A DNA stretch of 64,000 nucleotides, taken from NCBI RefSeq assembly GCF_003610405.1, contig NZ_RAQC01000002.1, positions 62,001 through 126,000 on the forward strand, in the 5' to 3' direction. A program made the position numbers and the translations under genes. The notes under the pieces were generated by a model. That model worked only from the letters and a program-made list of their open reading frames with translations. It searched no databases and was not told the origin of the DNA. This document shows positions 45,805-55,079 of this stretch, piece by piece (positions within the stretch are counted from its first letter, which is position 1; every line of letters begins with the position of its first letter). This DNA comes from Microbacterium sp. AG238. Lineage in GTDB: Bacteria; Actinomycetota; Actinomycetes; Actinomycetales; Microbacteriaceae.

Positions 45805-47492
45805 CCCTCACGTCGCCGAACCGCGGCTACCCGCTCGAGCGCCTCGAGGGCAATCCCGGGTCGATGAGCTGGTGGAGTGGTGCGTTCAGCCGCGTCGCGG
45901 GCTCGCTCGGAGACCTCCGCACGACCGTCCAGTCCGCGACCGACCTCGACGGCGTCGGCGCATCGATCCGGTCGGCGCGCTCCAAAGCGCAAGAGGTCGC
46001 CAGCGGACTCGCCGCGGAGATCGCCGAGGCGGAGCTGCTCGCGGGGGTGCTTCAGCGCTACGCCGACGCGTTCTCATCGTCGGCCGAGGCGGCCAACCGG
46101 CTCATCGACGACATCGAGTCCGCCCACGCCGCGTTGTCGTCGGCATCGGCCACGGCGAACGAAGCGGGGCTCAACGCGCTGTGGACCTCGCGCTCGGGAG
46201 AGCCTGCCGACGTCCGGCGCGCGAACGACGAGGCACAGGATGCCGTCGCCGCCCGGGATGCCGCGGCCGGCGATCTCGCCGATCTGTGGGAGCAGTTCGA
46301 GAGCCACTACTCCGCCTGGGACGCGGCCTACGACGCGGCGCTCGCCGAGCTCGCCGGCGGGGCGGGGCCGGCGATGACGTCGCAGGCGCAGAACCTGCTC
46401 GACCAGCTGCTCGCGGCGGACACCCCGCAGGCGGTGCTCGAGCTGTGGCTCGCCCATCCCGAGCTGCAGGATGAGATCGCCCGGGCGCATCCCGACATCA
46501 TCGGCAATCTCGACGGCATCCCCTACGACGTCCGCGGTCGCATCAACCGCGAGCGCCTCGAGGCGCTGCGCGCCACGAACCCCGGGGGTGCCCTCGGCGA
46601 CGACGTCGCGGCGCTGTGGGAAGAGCTGACGGATGGCCCGCCCTTCCCGCTCCTGATCTCGTTCGATCCCGACGGTTCGGCGCAGACCACCGCGGCACTG
46701 GCCTACGGCGATCTCGCTTCCGCGACGGACATCAACGTGCTGGTTCCCGGTATGAACTCGTCTGTGGCGGGCATCGGTGAGTGGGGAGACTCGGCTCGCG
46801 CGCTCAACAACGCCGGACCGGGCCTCGCGACGATCGCGTGGTTCGGCTACGACTCTCCCAACGAGATCGAAGAGCCCGGCATGGACCGGGCGCGTGACGG
46901 CGCGGCAGCGCTCCGCTCGTTCCTGCTGGGTCTCGACGCGGTGCATCCGACGGCGGAGAAGGCCGTCATCGCACACTCCTACGGCAGTACGACCGCTGCC
47001 CTCGCGATCGGTTCGCGCCCGGGCGCACTCGGCGTCGACCAGTTCATCGCCGTGGGCTCCGCCGGTTTCCCGAGCGATCCTCAGGTGCTCTCGAATCTTC
47101 AGAACGCCGACGACCTGCGCATGTACGCGACGCTGTCGGAGAACGATGCGTGGGCGCGGATCGGCCGTGACACGAGTTGGGGTGGCGCGCACGGCACGGT
47201 GCCCGAGACGCTCCCGGGCGTGACCGAGTTCGGTAGTGACGGCGGTTACGCGGGCGACCAGCACCTCGCGCCCACCCCGGGGCACGGCGCCCACGAAGGC
47301 GGCAACGGCCCACTTCCATCGGGCGACGGCGAGGGGTACCTCGTGCAAGGATCGGAATCGTTCTACAACATCCAGCAGATCATCCTGACCGGTGAACCCG
47401 GGACGGAGATTGACGGTGAGGGCAGCGAGCGCGGCTTCTGGGATCTGCCCGATTGGCTGCGATGGCTGCCCGTTGACCCCTACCGGACGTGA
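45801..47492 (+). CDS. Putative T7SS effector: helical N-terminus plus DUF1023 alpha/beta hydrolase
   Basis: A 563-residue protein without signal peptide. Residues 1-190 are helical with SMSWWSGAFSRVAG (about 21) resembling a WXG turn. Residues about 270-500 form a DUF1023-type alpha/beta hydrolase: DINVLVPGMNSSVAG, then VIAHSYGSTTAAL with nucleophile Ser about 393, and DQHLAPTPGHGAHEGG with the likely catalytic His. Such proteins are recurrent T7SS cargo in actinobacteria; a lipase or esterase activity is inferred. It is followed by two lipoprotein genes that might protect the producer or anchor the protein. Confidence 0.8.
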   Translation: MTLTSPNRGYPLERLEGNPGSMSWWSGAFSRVAGSLGDLRTTVQSATDLDGVGASIRSARSKAQEVASGLAAEIAEAELLAGVLQRYADAFSSSAEAANRLIDDIESAHAALSSASATANEAGLNALWTSRSGEPADVRRANDEAQDAVAARDAAAGDLADLWEQFESHYSAWDAAYDAALAELAGGAGPAMTSQAQNLLDQLLAADTPQAVLELWLAHPELQDEIARAHPDIIGNLDGIPYDVRGRINRERLEALRATNPGGALGDDVAALWEELTDGPPFPLLISFDPDGSAQTTAALAYGDLASATDINVLVPGMNSSVAGIGEWGDSARALNNAGPGLATIAWFGYDSPNEIEEPGMDRARDGAAALRSFLLGLDAVHPTAEKAVIAHSYGSTTAALAIGSRPGALGVDQFIAVGSAGFPSDPQVLSNLQNADDLRMYATLSENDAWARIGRDTSWGGAHGTVPETLPGVTEFGSDGGYAGDQHLAPTPGHGAHEGGNGPLPSGDGEGYLVQGSESFYNIQQIILTGEPGTEIDGEGSERGFWDLPDWLRWLPVDPYRT

Positions 47493-47495
47493 CTG

Positions 47496-48194
47496 ATGAG
47501 ACCGACCTCGCGGATGACGATGACGGCTTTCACCGTCGGATTGGTGTTGATGATGAGTTCGTGTGCGGCGACGCCGAGTGACGAACAGCCGGCCGCGGAC
47601 GTGTACACCCAGGCGCGCGAGCAGTTCACGGCGATGGCCGACGAGCTGCATACGGTGATCATGGCGATCGAGCCGACCGACTGGCGGGTCGACCAGGGAC
47701 AGTACGGAGCCCGCCCGAGCGGATGTCAGCTGGGGGTCAGCTCCGACACGGGGTACTCGTTCACCGCGGTGCGCGCGCTCGAGCTGCCGGGGCGGGATGC
47801 TGCGGACATCGCGGCTGCGGCATCCGAGGGTTTCGCCGAGCTCGGGATAGACGCGGAGGCCGTGGAGCGCGGTTCGGGGGACGCGCGGGAGGTGACCGTC
47901 GTGGGGGAGAGCGACGCCGCCCGCACCGTGGTCGTCATCCGCCCCGTCGACGGCCGTGTGCTCGTCTCCAGCGAGACCGCCTGCACCGCCGGATCGAGCT
48001 CCGACATCCTCACGACGATGTTCGGTGAGGAGCTGTACCCCGATGACGTCTGGCGTCGCCTTCCCGCGACGGAAGGTCCGTCGTCGGTGCCCCTGTTCTT
48101 CTTCCCGCCCGACGGTCCCGTGTACTACAGCGAGGACGGCACGCCGGTCGAGCCGCAGCCACTCGTGACGGACGCCCCGGTTCCGCCTCGATGA
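47496..48194 (+). CDS. T7SS-module lipoprotein (VIMAI family), tandem copy A
   Basis: A 232-residue lipoprotein with lipobox LMMSSC (Cys 23), core HTVIMAIEPTDWRVDQGQYGARPSGC, a second Cys in SSETACTAGSSSD and the end VWRRLPATEGPSSVPLFFFPP. It starts 3 bases after the hydrolase stop. It is closely related to the next gene, also at the DNA level near the 3' end, indicating a recent tandem duplication. Outer membrane-face location is expected; function unknown. Confidence 0.72.
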   Translation: MRPTSRMTMTAFTVGLVLMMSSCAATPSDEQPAADVYTQAREQFTAMADELHTVIMAIEPTDWRVDQGQYGARPSGCQLGVSSDTGYSFTAVRALELPGRDAADIAAAASEGFAELGIDAEAVERGSGDAREVTVVGESDAARTVVVIRPVDGRVLVSSETACTAGSSSDILTTMFGEELYPDDVWRRLPATEGPSSVPLFFFPPDGPVYYSEDGTPVEPQPLVTDAPVPPR

Positions 48195-48213
48195 TGACCT
48201 GACACGCTCGCAG

Positions 48214-48840
48214 ATGTTCCGGGTGAGAAGTGTGAGCCGTGCCGGCGTCGGCGCACTCGTGCTGCTCTCGGTGCTGCTGGTGAGCGGATGCGGAGGCTCC
48301 GGCGGCGTCGGTGACAGCGAGACGTACGCGCAGGCGCGGGACCGGTTCTTCGCGTTGGCGACGGGCGTTCACACGGTGATCATGGCGATCGAGCCGGCCG
48401 AGTGGAGCGTCGTGGACGGTGCGTACGGCGCACATCCGACAGGATGCCAGCGCGGGCTCAGCGAGGACGGGGGATACCGTCTCGTGGCCGTACGCGGTCT
48501 GGAGCTGCCCGGACGCGACGCCTGGGAGGTAGCCGACGCAGCGGTCGAGGCTCTCGCCTCACAGGGGATCGACAGCGACACGAGCGACCGGGGGCAGGGG
48601 GACGCGCGCGAAGTGACAGTCGTCGCCGAGGGGGTCATCGCCGAGCGGACGGTCGTCACGATCCACGCGGCAACGGGCCGGGTGAGGGTGTCGGCCGAGA
48701 CGGAATGCGCCCCCGGGTCGGCACATGCCCTCGCGACAGGGGTTTTCGCCGAGGAGCGCCTGCCCGCGGACGTCTGGCGCCGGCTTCCCGCGACGGAAGG
48801 TCCCTCCTCGGTCCCGCAGTTCTCCTTCCCGCCTCGCTGA
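48214..48840 (+). CDS. T7SS-module lipoprotein (VIMAI family), tandem copy B
   Basis: A 208-residue lipoprotein with lipobox LVSGC (Cys 26) and the same core (HTVIMAIEPAEWSVVDGAYGAHPTGC) and end (VWRRLPATEGPSSVPQFSFPP) as the 47496 protein, but lacking its acidic C-terminal extension. It ends the second module, 19 bases after copy A. Confidence 0.72.
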   Translation: MFRVRSVSRAGVGALVLLSVLLVSGCGGSGGVGDSETYAQARDRFFALATGVHTVIMAIEPAEWSVVDGAYGAHPTGCQRGLSEDGGYRLVAVRGLELPGRDAWEVADAAVEALASQGIDSDTSDRGQGDAREVTVVAEGVIAERTVVTIHAATGRVRVSAETECAPGSAHALATGVFAEERLPADVWRRLPATEGPSSVPQFSFPPR

Positions 48841-48981
48841 CCTCCCGTCGACTCGCCAGAAAGCGCGGATCCGGGAGGGGCGGGATCCGCATCCCGTGGC
48901 GAGTCGACCGTGCCGAGCCCCGGGAACGGTCGTGTCCGATTTCCGCGAGCCGGTGTCGGCGGGGCGTGTCAGGCTGGGGGC

Positions 48982-50496
48982 ATGACGAGTGACGGGATGA
49001 CCTTCGACGAGCGGTATCGCGCCATCGACGCGCGCGACCGCCGCTTCGACGGCCAGTTCGTCACGGCCGTTCGCTCGACGGGCATCTACTGCCGCCCGAG
49101 CTGCCCCGCCCGCACCCCGCAGCCCGCCAACGTGACCTTCTATCCGACGAGCGCCGCGGCACACGAGGCCGGCTACCGCGCGTGCAAGCGGTGCCTGCCC
49201 GAGGCGACTCCGGGCTCGCCGCAGTGGAACCTGCGCGGCGATCTCGCCGCGCGTGCGATGCGTCTCATCGCCGACGGCGTCGTCGATCGCGAGGGCGTCC
49301 CGGGGCTGGCATCCCGCCTCGGCTACTCCTCGCGGCACCTCACCCGGCTGCTGACATCGGAGCTCGGAGCCGGTCCGCTCGCGCTCGCCCGCGCGCACCG
49401 CGCCCACACGGCGCGGGCGTTGCTGGTCGACACCGACCTGCCCATCGCCGACGTGGCCTTCGCCGCGGGATTCGCGAGCGTGCGGCAGTTCAACGAAACG
49501 GTGGGCGAGGTGTTCGCGATGCCTCCCGGCCAGCTGCGGGCGCGCCGGCAGGCGGGGGAGCGGATGCCGGGCCGCATCGACCTCGTCCTTCCGGTGCGGG
49601 AACCGTTCGACGCCGCCGGCCTGTTCGGGTGGATGCGGGCGCACGCCATCCCCGGTGTCGAGTCGGGTGACGAGCGCTCGTTCGCCCGGGTCGTCCGGCT
49701 CGCGGGCGGTCCGGCCTGGTTCGAGGTGCGCCAGGATGACGCGGGCCGCGTGCGTCTGCGCGCCGAGCTCGCCTCGCTGACCGACCTGTCCACCCTCATC
49801 GCGCGCGTCCGACGGCTGTTCGATCTCGACGCCGATCCGACCGCCGTCGACGAAGCCCTGGCGCGGCATCCCGAGCTGGCGCCCCTCGTCGCACGGATTC
49901 CGGGAGTGCGCCTGCCCGCAGCCATCGACCCCGACGAGATGCTCATCCGGGCCATGATCGGCCAGCAGATCAGCGTCGCCTCGGCGCGCACCGTGCAGGG
50001 GCGGCTGGCCGCCGAGCTCGGCGAACCGGTCGAGACCGCCGCCGGCCCGGCGATCCTCTTCCCGACGATGTCGGCGATCGCCGAGCACGGCGCCGACGTC
50101 CTGCGCGGGCCCGGCGCCCGCATCCGTGCCATCGTCGGCGCCGCCACCGCGCTCGCCGACGGCTCGTTGCGCCTGTCTCCCGGCGACGACACGCACGAAC
50201 AGCGCTCCGCTCTGCTCGCCCTCCCGGGCATCGGCCCCTGGACGGCCGACTACGTGCGCATGCGGGTGCTCGGAGACCCCGACATCCTCCTGCCCGGCGA
50301 TGTCGCGGCCCGAGCAGGGGCCGCCGCAGCAGGCATCCCCGCCGGCCCGTCCGAGCTCGTCGCCTGGTCCGAGCGCGTCGCGCCCTGGCGCAGCTACCTC
50401 ATGGCGCACCTCTGGTACGCCGCCCCCGTCACCCAGGCTTGGCGCGAGAGCGCGACCGAGCCCACCCTCTCGCCGTCCCGAAAGGCCCGAGCATGA
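48982..50496 (+). CDS. Ada-type regulator fused to AlkA DNA-3-methyladenine glycosylase
   Basis: A 504-residue fusion. The N-terminal Ada zinc domain (about 1-85) has four Cys in [11 protein letters not shown] and ACKRC; methyl transfer to one of these activates Ada. An AraC-type helix-turn-helix follows (about 95-190). The glycosylase part (about 200-490) has the HhH-GPD motif [30 protein letters not shown] with catalytic Asp. It removes alkylated bases and probably activates its own operon with ogt, which overlaps by ATGA. ATG 48982 is 6 bases after CAGGCT. Confidence 0.93.
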   Translation: MTSDGMTFDERYRAIDARDRRFDGQFVTAVRSTGIYCRPSCPARTPQPANVTFYPTSAAAHEAGYRACKRCLPEATPGSPQWNLRGDLAARAMRLIADGVVDREGVPGLASRLGYSSRHLTRLLTSELGAGPLALARAHRAHTARALLVDTDLPIADVAFAAGFASVRQFNETVGEVFAMPPGQLRARRQAGERMPGRIDLVLPVREPFDAAGLFGWMRAHAIPGVESGDERSFARVVRLAGGPAWFEVRQDDAGRVRLRAELASLTDLSTLIARVRRLFDLDADPTAVDEALARHPELAPLVARIPGVRLPAAIDPDEMLIRAMIGQQISVASARTVQGRLAAELGEPVETAAGPAILFPTMSAIAEHGADVLRGPGARIRAIVGAATALADGSLRLSPGDDTHEQRSALLALPGIGPWTADYVRMRVLGDPDILLPGDVAARAGAAAAGIPAGPSELVAWSERVAPWRSYLMAHLWYAAPVTQAWRESATEPTLSPSRKARA

Positions 50497-51038
50497 CCGC
50501 CACCACCGACGCCTCCGCCCCGACCGAGACCACCCTGGTCGAGACGGCCCGGCTCCAGACCGTCGCGACGCCCGACGGGCCTTTCACGATCCTCGAGGCG
50601 GGCGGTGAGGTGCTCGCCTCCGGGTGGACCAGCGATCCCGATGCGATCCTCAACCGACTCCGCCCCGTCGCGCGTCCCGCGCAGATCCTCGACGGTCCGA
50701 CGGATGCCGCGGCCGCCGTGGCCGCCTACTACGGTGGCGACCTCACCGCCATCGACGCGGTGCCGGTGCGTCAGCCCGGCACCACTCTGCAGAGCGCGGG
50801 GTGGCAGGCGCTCCGGCGCATCGCTCCCGGTGAGCCGCTGACCTACGCGGGCTTCGCGGCGGCGCTCGGCTCACCCGGAGCCGTGCGTGCCGCGGCATCC
50901 GTCTGCGCCCGCAATGCAGCGGCGTTGTTCGTCCCGTGCCATCGCGTTCTCCGCACGGGTGGGGCGCTCGGGGGATTCGCGTGGGGCGTCGAGGTCAAAC
51001 AACGTCTCCTCGAGCGCGAGGCGCGGCTTCGCGCCTGA
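50493..51038 (+). CDS. ogt: Methylated-DNA-protein-cysteine methyltransferase
   Basis: A 181-residue alkyltransferase. The C-terminal active-site segment [30 protein letters not shown] has the acceptor Cys (about 150) in PCHRV; a helix-turn-helix-like part ([23 protein letters not shown]) precedes it. It repairs O6-methylguanine by a one-time transfer. It is translationally coupled to the Ada/AlkA gene. Confidence 0.94.
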   Translation: MTATTDASAPTETTLVETARLQTVATPDGPFTILEAGGEVLASGWTSDPDAILNRLRPVARPAQILDGPTDAAAAVAAYYGGDLTAIDAVPVRQPGTTLQSAGWQALRRIAPGEPLTYAGFAAALGSPGAVRAAASVCARNAAALFVPCHRVLRTGGALGGFAWGVEVKQRLLEREARLRA

Positions 51039-51056
51039 ATCGCTGCCAGGTTTTCC

Positions 51057-51084
51057 TTGCACTCAGCGAATACACAGATATATC
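51057..51084 (+). promoter_or_regulatory. Candidate promoter of the ABC exporter leader
   Basis: TTGCAC (51057-51062), a 16-base spacer and TATATC (51079-51084), preceded by TTTTCC. This is the most AT-rich spot in the neighbourhood. The AT-rich patch before the -35 is reminiscent of WhiB7-controlled resistance promoters, but this is only a resemblance. Confidence 0.45.
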
Positions 51085-51142
51085 CTGGAGGGCTCCCGTG
51101 TGCGTAGCGGGTGCCCCGTCCGCTCGACCCCAGGAGGAAGCC

Positions 51143-51229
51143 ATGTCATCGGCCATCGTCATCACGAAGTCCGTCGCCTTCCTCGTCACGGCCGACGGGC
51201 GTCCCGCACGCGGAGGAATCGTCCGGTAG
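51143..51229 (+). CDS. Short leader ORF (28 codons) upstream of ABC exporter
   Basis: ATG 51143 follows a perfect AGGAGG site by five bases; the peptide reads [20 protein letters not shown] then PARGGIVR and stops at TAG 51227-51229. It lies between a candidate promoter and two hairpins, ahead of a long 5' region of the exporter gene. The strong ribosome site on so short a frame suggests a regulatory leader peptide rather than a functional protein. A real small protein is possible. Confidence 0.5.
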   Translation: MSSAIVITKSVAFLVTADGRPARGGIVR

Positions 51230-51235
51230 CTCCGG

Positions 51236-51285
51236 GAAGCGCTTCAGCGCTTCAGACGTTCCTTCCCTCGGGGTCCGTGCCCCGA
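51236..51285 (+). promoter_or_regulatory. Tandem hairpins in ABC exporter leader
   Basis: GAAGCGC-TTCA-GCGCTTC (51236-51253, perfect 7-bp stem) competes with a pairing of GGGAAG (51234-51239) and CTTCCC (51262-51267). Then TCGGGG-N6-CCCCGA (51268-51285) follows. Mutually exclusive stems right after a leader ORF are the hallmark of attenuation; no T tract is seen. Confidence 0.45.
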
Positions 51286-51347
51286 TTCGCCGCGCTCGCG
51301 CGCGCCCCTCGCCGTCACCGGCATCCCGCTCGACACACCTCAGGATC

Positions 51348-53168
51348 ATGACCTCCTCGACGCCCCCTCGTCTGTCCACGCCGCGCGCGCTCGCGCGTCT
51401 GCTTCCGTTCGCCAAACCGGTGCTGCCGCGACTGAGCCTCGGCTTCGCCAGCGCGCTCGTCGCGAGCCTGCTCGCTCTCGGCATCCCGCTCGTCCTCGAG
51501 GTGATCGTCGGCCCCGAGGGGCCGATCTCCTCGGGCGACCCATGGCTCATCGTCCTCGGCGCCGGCGCCATCCTCGCACTCGGCCTGCTCGAGGCGCTCA
51601 TGGTCTGGGCGCGCCGTTGGTTCGTGCTCGCCCCTGCCACGAAGGTCGAGTACGAGCTGCGCACCGACTTCTTCGCGCGGCTCCAGCGCCTGCCGGTCGC
51701 CTTCCACGATCGCTGGCAGTCGGGCCAGCTGCTGAGCCGGATGATGCAGGACATCAGCCTCATCCGCCGCTGGCTCGCCTTCGGCATCGTCCTGCTCGTC
51801 GTGAACATGGTGACGATCGTCGTCGGCTCGATCATCCTGTTCCGGTGGCACTGGCTGCTGGGCACGATCTTCGTTGTCGTCTCCGCGCCCCTGTGGATCG
51901 CGGGCTTCGTGTTCGAGAACCGCTACGGGCTGCTCTCGCGCCAGAGCCAGGACCAGGCCGGTGATCTCGCGACGGCCGTCGAGGAGTCGGTGCACGGCAT
52001 CCGCGTGCTGAAGGCGTTCGGCCGCGGCGGTCACGCCCTGCAGAAGTTCACGCGGCAGGCCGAGACCCTGCGCGAGACCGAGGTCAAGAAGGCCAAAGCG
52101 GTCGGCTGGATCTGGTTCTGGCTCGTTCTGCTGCCCGACATCGCCTTCGCACTGTGCCTCGGCGCCGGCATCTACCTCGTGCAGGCGGATGAGCTCGGAG
52201 TCGACTCGCTCATCGCGTTCTTCGCGATGGCGACGATCCTGCGCTGGCCCGTCGAGTCGATCGGGTTCCTCTTCTCGTTCCTCGTCGACGCCCGCACGGC
52301 GACCGACCGCATCTTCGAGGTGTTCGACGAGCAGAACACGATCACAGACCCCGAGAACCCGACGACCATCGCGCAGCCGCGCGGCGAGCTCGTCTTCGAG
52401 GGCGCCCGCTTCCGTTACCAGGATGCGCCGGAGAGCGAGCGCGATCTGCTCGACGGCATCGACCTCGCGCTGCGTCCGGGCGAGACGATGGCGCTCGTGG
52501 GCCTGACCGGGTCGGGTAAGACGACGCTCACGACGCTGCCCGGCCGGCTGTACGACGTCACCGGCGGCCGTGTGCTGCTCGACGGCGTCGACGTGCGCGA
52601 CCTGCGGCTCGACGAGCTGCGCCGCCACGTCGGCATGGCGTTCGAAGACGCGACGCTGTTCTCGCAAACCGTCCGCGAGAACGTGCTGCTCGGGCGCGAA
52701 GACCTCGAGCGCGGCAGCGCGGAGGCCGAGCGCGTCATGCGAGAGGCGCTGTCTGTCGCGCAGGCGAACTTCGTCGACACGCTGCCGGCGGGGGTCGACA
52801 CGGTCATCGGCGAAGAGGGGCTCAGCCTCTCGGGCGGACAGCGGCAGCGCCTGGCGCTCGCCCGCGCCGTCGCCGCTCGTCCGGCCGTGCTCGTGCTCGA
52901 CGATCCGCTGTCGGCACTCGACGTCGACACCGAGGCGCTCGTCGAAGACGCGCTCCGCGAGGTGCTCGCCGACACGACCGCCCTCATCGTCGCGCACCGC
53001 CCGTCGACGGTGACGCTCGCCGACCGGGTGGCGCTGCTCGAAGAGGGGCGCGTGACCGCCGTCGGCACCCACTCCGAGCTGCTGCGCACCAGCGAGCACT
53101 ACCGCCACGTCATCTCGAGTCTCGAGGACGAACAGCAACGACAGGACGAAAGGGAGGTGACCCTGTGA
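51348..53168 (+). CDS. ABC exporter half-transporter with degenerate ATP site (subunit A)
   Basis: A 606-residue type IV exporter: six membrane helices (about 25-310) and an ATPase domain (about 345-600). Walker [13 protein letters not shown] and signature [10 protein letters not shown] are intact, but Walker B is [12 protein letters not shown] (Asp instead of catalytic Glu) and the Q-loop reads AFEDATLF (Glu for Gln). The H-loop IVAHRPST is present. This is the pattern of the impaired half in heterodimeric multidrug exporters. ATG 51348 has only AGGA close by. GTGA overlap with subunit B. Confidence 0.92.
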   Translation: MTSSTPPRLSTPRALARLLPFAKPVLPRLSLGFASALVASLLALGIPLVLEVIVGPEGPISSGDPWLIVLGAGAILALGLLEALMVWARRWFVLAPATKVEYELRTDFFARLQRLPVAFHDRWQSGQLLSRMMQDISLIRRWLAFGIVLLVVNMVTIVVGSIILFRWHWLLGTIFVVVSAPLWIAGFVFENRYGLLSRQSQDQAGDLATAVEESVHGIRVLKAFGRGGHALQKFTRQAETLRETEVKKAKAVGWIWFWLVLLPDIAFALCLGAGIYLVQADELGVDSLIAFFAMATILRWPVESIGFLFSFLVDARTATDRIFEVFDEQNTITDPENPTTIAQPRGELVFEGARFRYQDAPESERDLLDGIDLALRPGETMALVGLTGSGKTTLTTLPGRLYDVTGGRVLLDGVDVRDLRLDELRRHVGMAFEDATLFSQTVRENVLLGREDLERGSAEAERVMREALSVAQANFVDTLPAGVDTVIGEEGLSLSGGQRQRLALARAVAARPAVLVLDDPLSALDVDTEALVEDALREVLADTTALIVAHRPSTVTLADRVALLEEGRVTAVGTHSELLRTSEHYRHVISSLEDEQQRQDEREVTL

Positions 53169-54976
53169 GCACCGTCACCGGGACGAGCGGCGAGGACCGC
53201 TCCGACTACACCCGCGACGAGAGCCGCGAGATCCGGCGGCGCTCGCTGCGCCTGCTCGGGTCGCTGGTCTCGCCGCTGCGCATGCAACTGGCGCTGGCGG
53301 CGGTCGTGCTCGTGGTGTCGACGGCGTTGCGGGTCGCCGGCCCCGCTCTCGTGGGCTGGGGTATCGCCAATGCGCTACCCGCCGTGCAGAAGGAAGCCGA
53401 CTGGATGCCGGCCATCGCGGTCGTCATCGTCTTCCTCATCACGGCTATCGGCGGCGCCGCGCTCATCGGCTGGTACGCCGTCGTCGCAGCTCGCCTGACC
53501 CAGGCGGTCATGATCGACCTGCGCAAGCGGATCTTCCGCCACACGCAGCGGCTGAGCCTGGAGTTCCACGAGTCGTACACCTCGGGGCGCATCATCTCGC
53601 GTCAGACCAGCGATCTCGACACGATCCGCGAACTGCTCGACGGCGGCCTGAACGAGCTCGTCTCGGGTCTGCTCTACGGCGGGTTCACCCTCATCGCGCT
53701 CCTGCTGCTCGATTGGCAGTCGGGCGTCATCCTCGCGGTCATGGGCATTCCGCTGTTCCTGCTCATGCGCTGGTTCTACCTGCGCTCGCAGGTCGTCTAC
53801 CGCGAGTCGCGCGTCATCAGCGCGAAGGTGATCGTCAAGTTCGTCGAGTCGATGACCGGCATCCGCGCGGTGAAGGCGTTCCGCAAGGAGCCCGCGAACG
53901 ATGCCGAGTTCGGCGGGCTCTCGAGCGACTACCGCGATGTGAACATGCGCTCGATCCGCCTGTTCGGAACGTTCGAGCCGGCGCTCATGGCGGTGGCATC
54001 CGTCTCGCTCGCCCTCGTGCTGGCATGGGGCGGATTCCGGGTGGTCGACGGCACGCTGAGCCTCGGCTTCCTGCTGTCGGCTGTGCTGTACGTGCGCAAC
54101 TTCTTCGCGCCGATGCAGGAGGTCGCCTTCTTCCTCAACTCGTACCAGTCGGCGACAGCGGCGCTCGAGAAGGTGTCGGGCGTGCTCGAAGAGGAACCGA
54201 CGGTTCCCGACCCGACGGCTCCGGTCGAGCTGCGTGAGGCCCGCGGGCACCTGCGTTTCGAGGACGTGACCTTCGGGTACTCGGATGCCGTGACGATCCT
54301 GCCCGACTTCTCGCTCGACATGCCCGCGGGGCAGACGATCGCGCTCGTGGGGACGACGGGCGCCGGCAAGTCGACACTCGCCAAGCTCGTCGCGCGCTTC
54401 TACGACCCCACGCAGGGCCGGGTGACCCTCGACGGCGTCGACCTGCGTCAGCTGCATCCGAAAGACCTACGGCGCGCGATCGTCATGGTCACGCAGGAGG
54501 CGTACCTGTTCAGCGGCACGGTGGCCGACAACATCGCGCTCGGCAAGCCCGACGCGACGATGGACGAGATCCAGGCCGCGGCACGGGCCGTGGGCGCGCA
54601 CGAGTTCATCGAGCGACTCCCCGACGGATATGCGACCGACGTCAACAAGCGAGGCGGCCGCGTGTCGGCGGGGCAGCGTCAGCTGATCTCGTTCGCGCGC
54701 GCGTTCCTCGCCGACCCGGCGGTGCTGATCCTCGACGAGGCGACGGCCTCGCTCGACATCCCGAGCGAGCGGCAGATCCAGGAGGCCCTCGGGACGCTGC
54801 TGGCCGACCGCACGGCGATCATCATCGCGCACCGCCTGTCGACAGTGGCCATTGCCGACCGTGTGCTGGTGATGGAGCACGGCCGCATCATCGAGGACGA
54901 CACACCCGCCGCGCTGATCGCGGGAACGGGCAAGTTCGCCCAGCTGCACACCGCCTGGCGCGAGTCGCTCGTCTGA
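53165..54976 (+). CDS. ABC exporter half-transporter (subunit B)
   Basis: A 603-residue partner with six membrane helices (about 35-330) and an ATPase domain with Walker [14 protein letters not shown]-loop [12 protein letters not shown], normal Walker [13 protein letters not shown] and H-loop IIAHRLST, but a weakened signature RVSAGQRQ. Together with subunit A this gives one canonical site (B Walker motifs with A signature) and one degenerate site. Substrate unknown; drug or peptide/lipid export is typical. Confidence 0.93.
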   Translation: MSTVTGTSGEDRSDYTRDESREIRRRSLRLLGSLVSPLRMQLALAAVVLVVSTALRVAGPALVGWGIANALPAVQKEADWMPAIAVVIVFLITAIGGAALIGWYAVVAARLTQAVMIDLRKRIFRHTQRLSLEFHESYTSGRIISRQTSDLDTIRELLDGGLNELVSGLLYGGFTLIALLLLDWQSGVILAVMGIPLFLLMRWFYLRSQVVYRESRVISAKVIVKFVESMTGIRAVKAFRKEPANDAEFGGLSSDYRDVNMRSIRLFGTFEPALMAVASVSLALVLAWGGFRVVDGTLSLGFLLSAVLYVRNFFAPMQEVAFFLNSYQSATAALEKVSGVLEEEPTVPDPTAPVELREARGHLRFEDVTFGYSDAVTILPDFSLDMPAGQTIALVGTTGAGKSTLAKLVARFYDPTQGRVTLDGVDLRQLHPKDLRRAIVMVTQEAYLFSGTVADNIALGKPDATMDEIQAAARAVGAHEFIERLPDGYATDVNKRGGRVSAGQRQLISFARAFLADPAVLILDEATASLDIPSERQIQEALGTLLADRTAIIIAHRLSTVAIADRVLVMEHGRIIEDDTPAALIAGTGKFAQLHTAWRESLV

Positions 54977-54981
54977 CCGCA

Positions 54982-55055
54982 CGCCGAGAACGCACCCTCG
55001 CCCCGAGAACGCACCGGAGACGGTGCGTTCTCGGCGTTGCGGTGCGTTCTCGGCG
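54982..55055 (+). terminator. Nested double hairpin after ABC exporter
   Basis: An inner perfect 14-bp stem (55003-55016 with 55021-55034, loop GAGA) lies inside an outer perfect 15-bp stem (54982-54996 with 55041-55055). All four arms share CGAGAACGCACC or its complement, two direct and two inverted. It sits 5 bases after the exporter and 24 bases from the convergent kinase gene stop. Confidence 0.7.
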
Positions 55056-55079
55056 GGGGTCGGCGTTGGGTGGAGGCCG

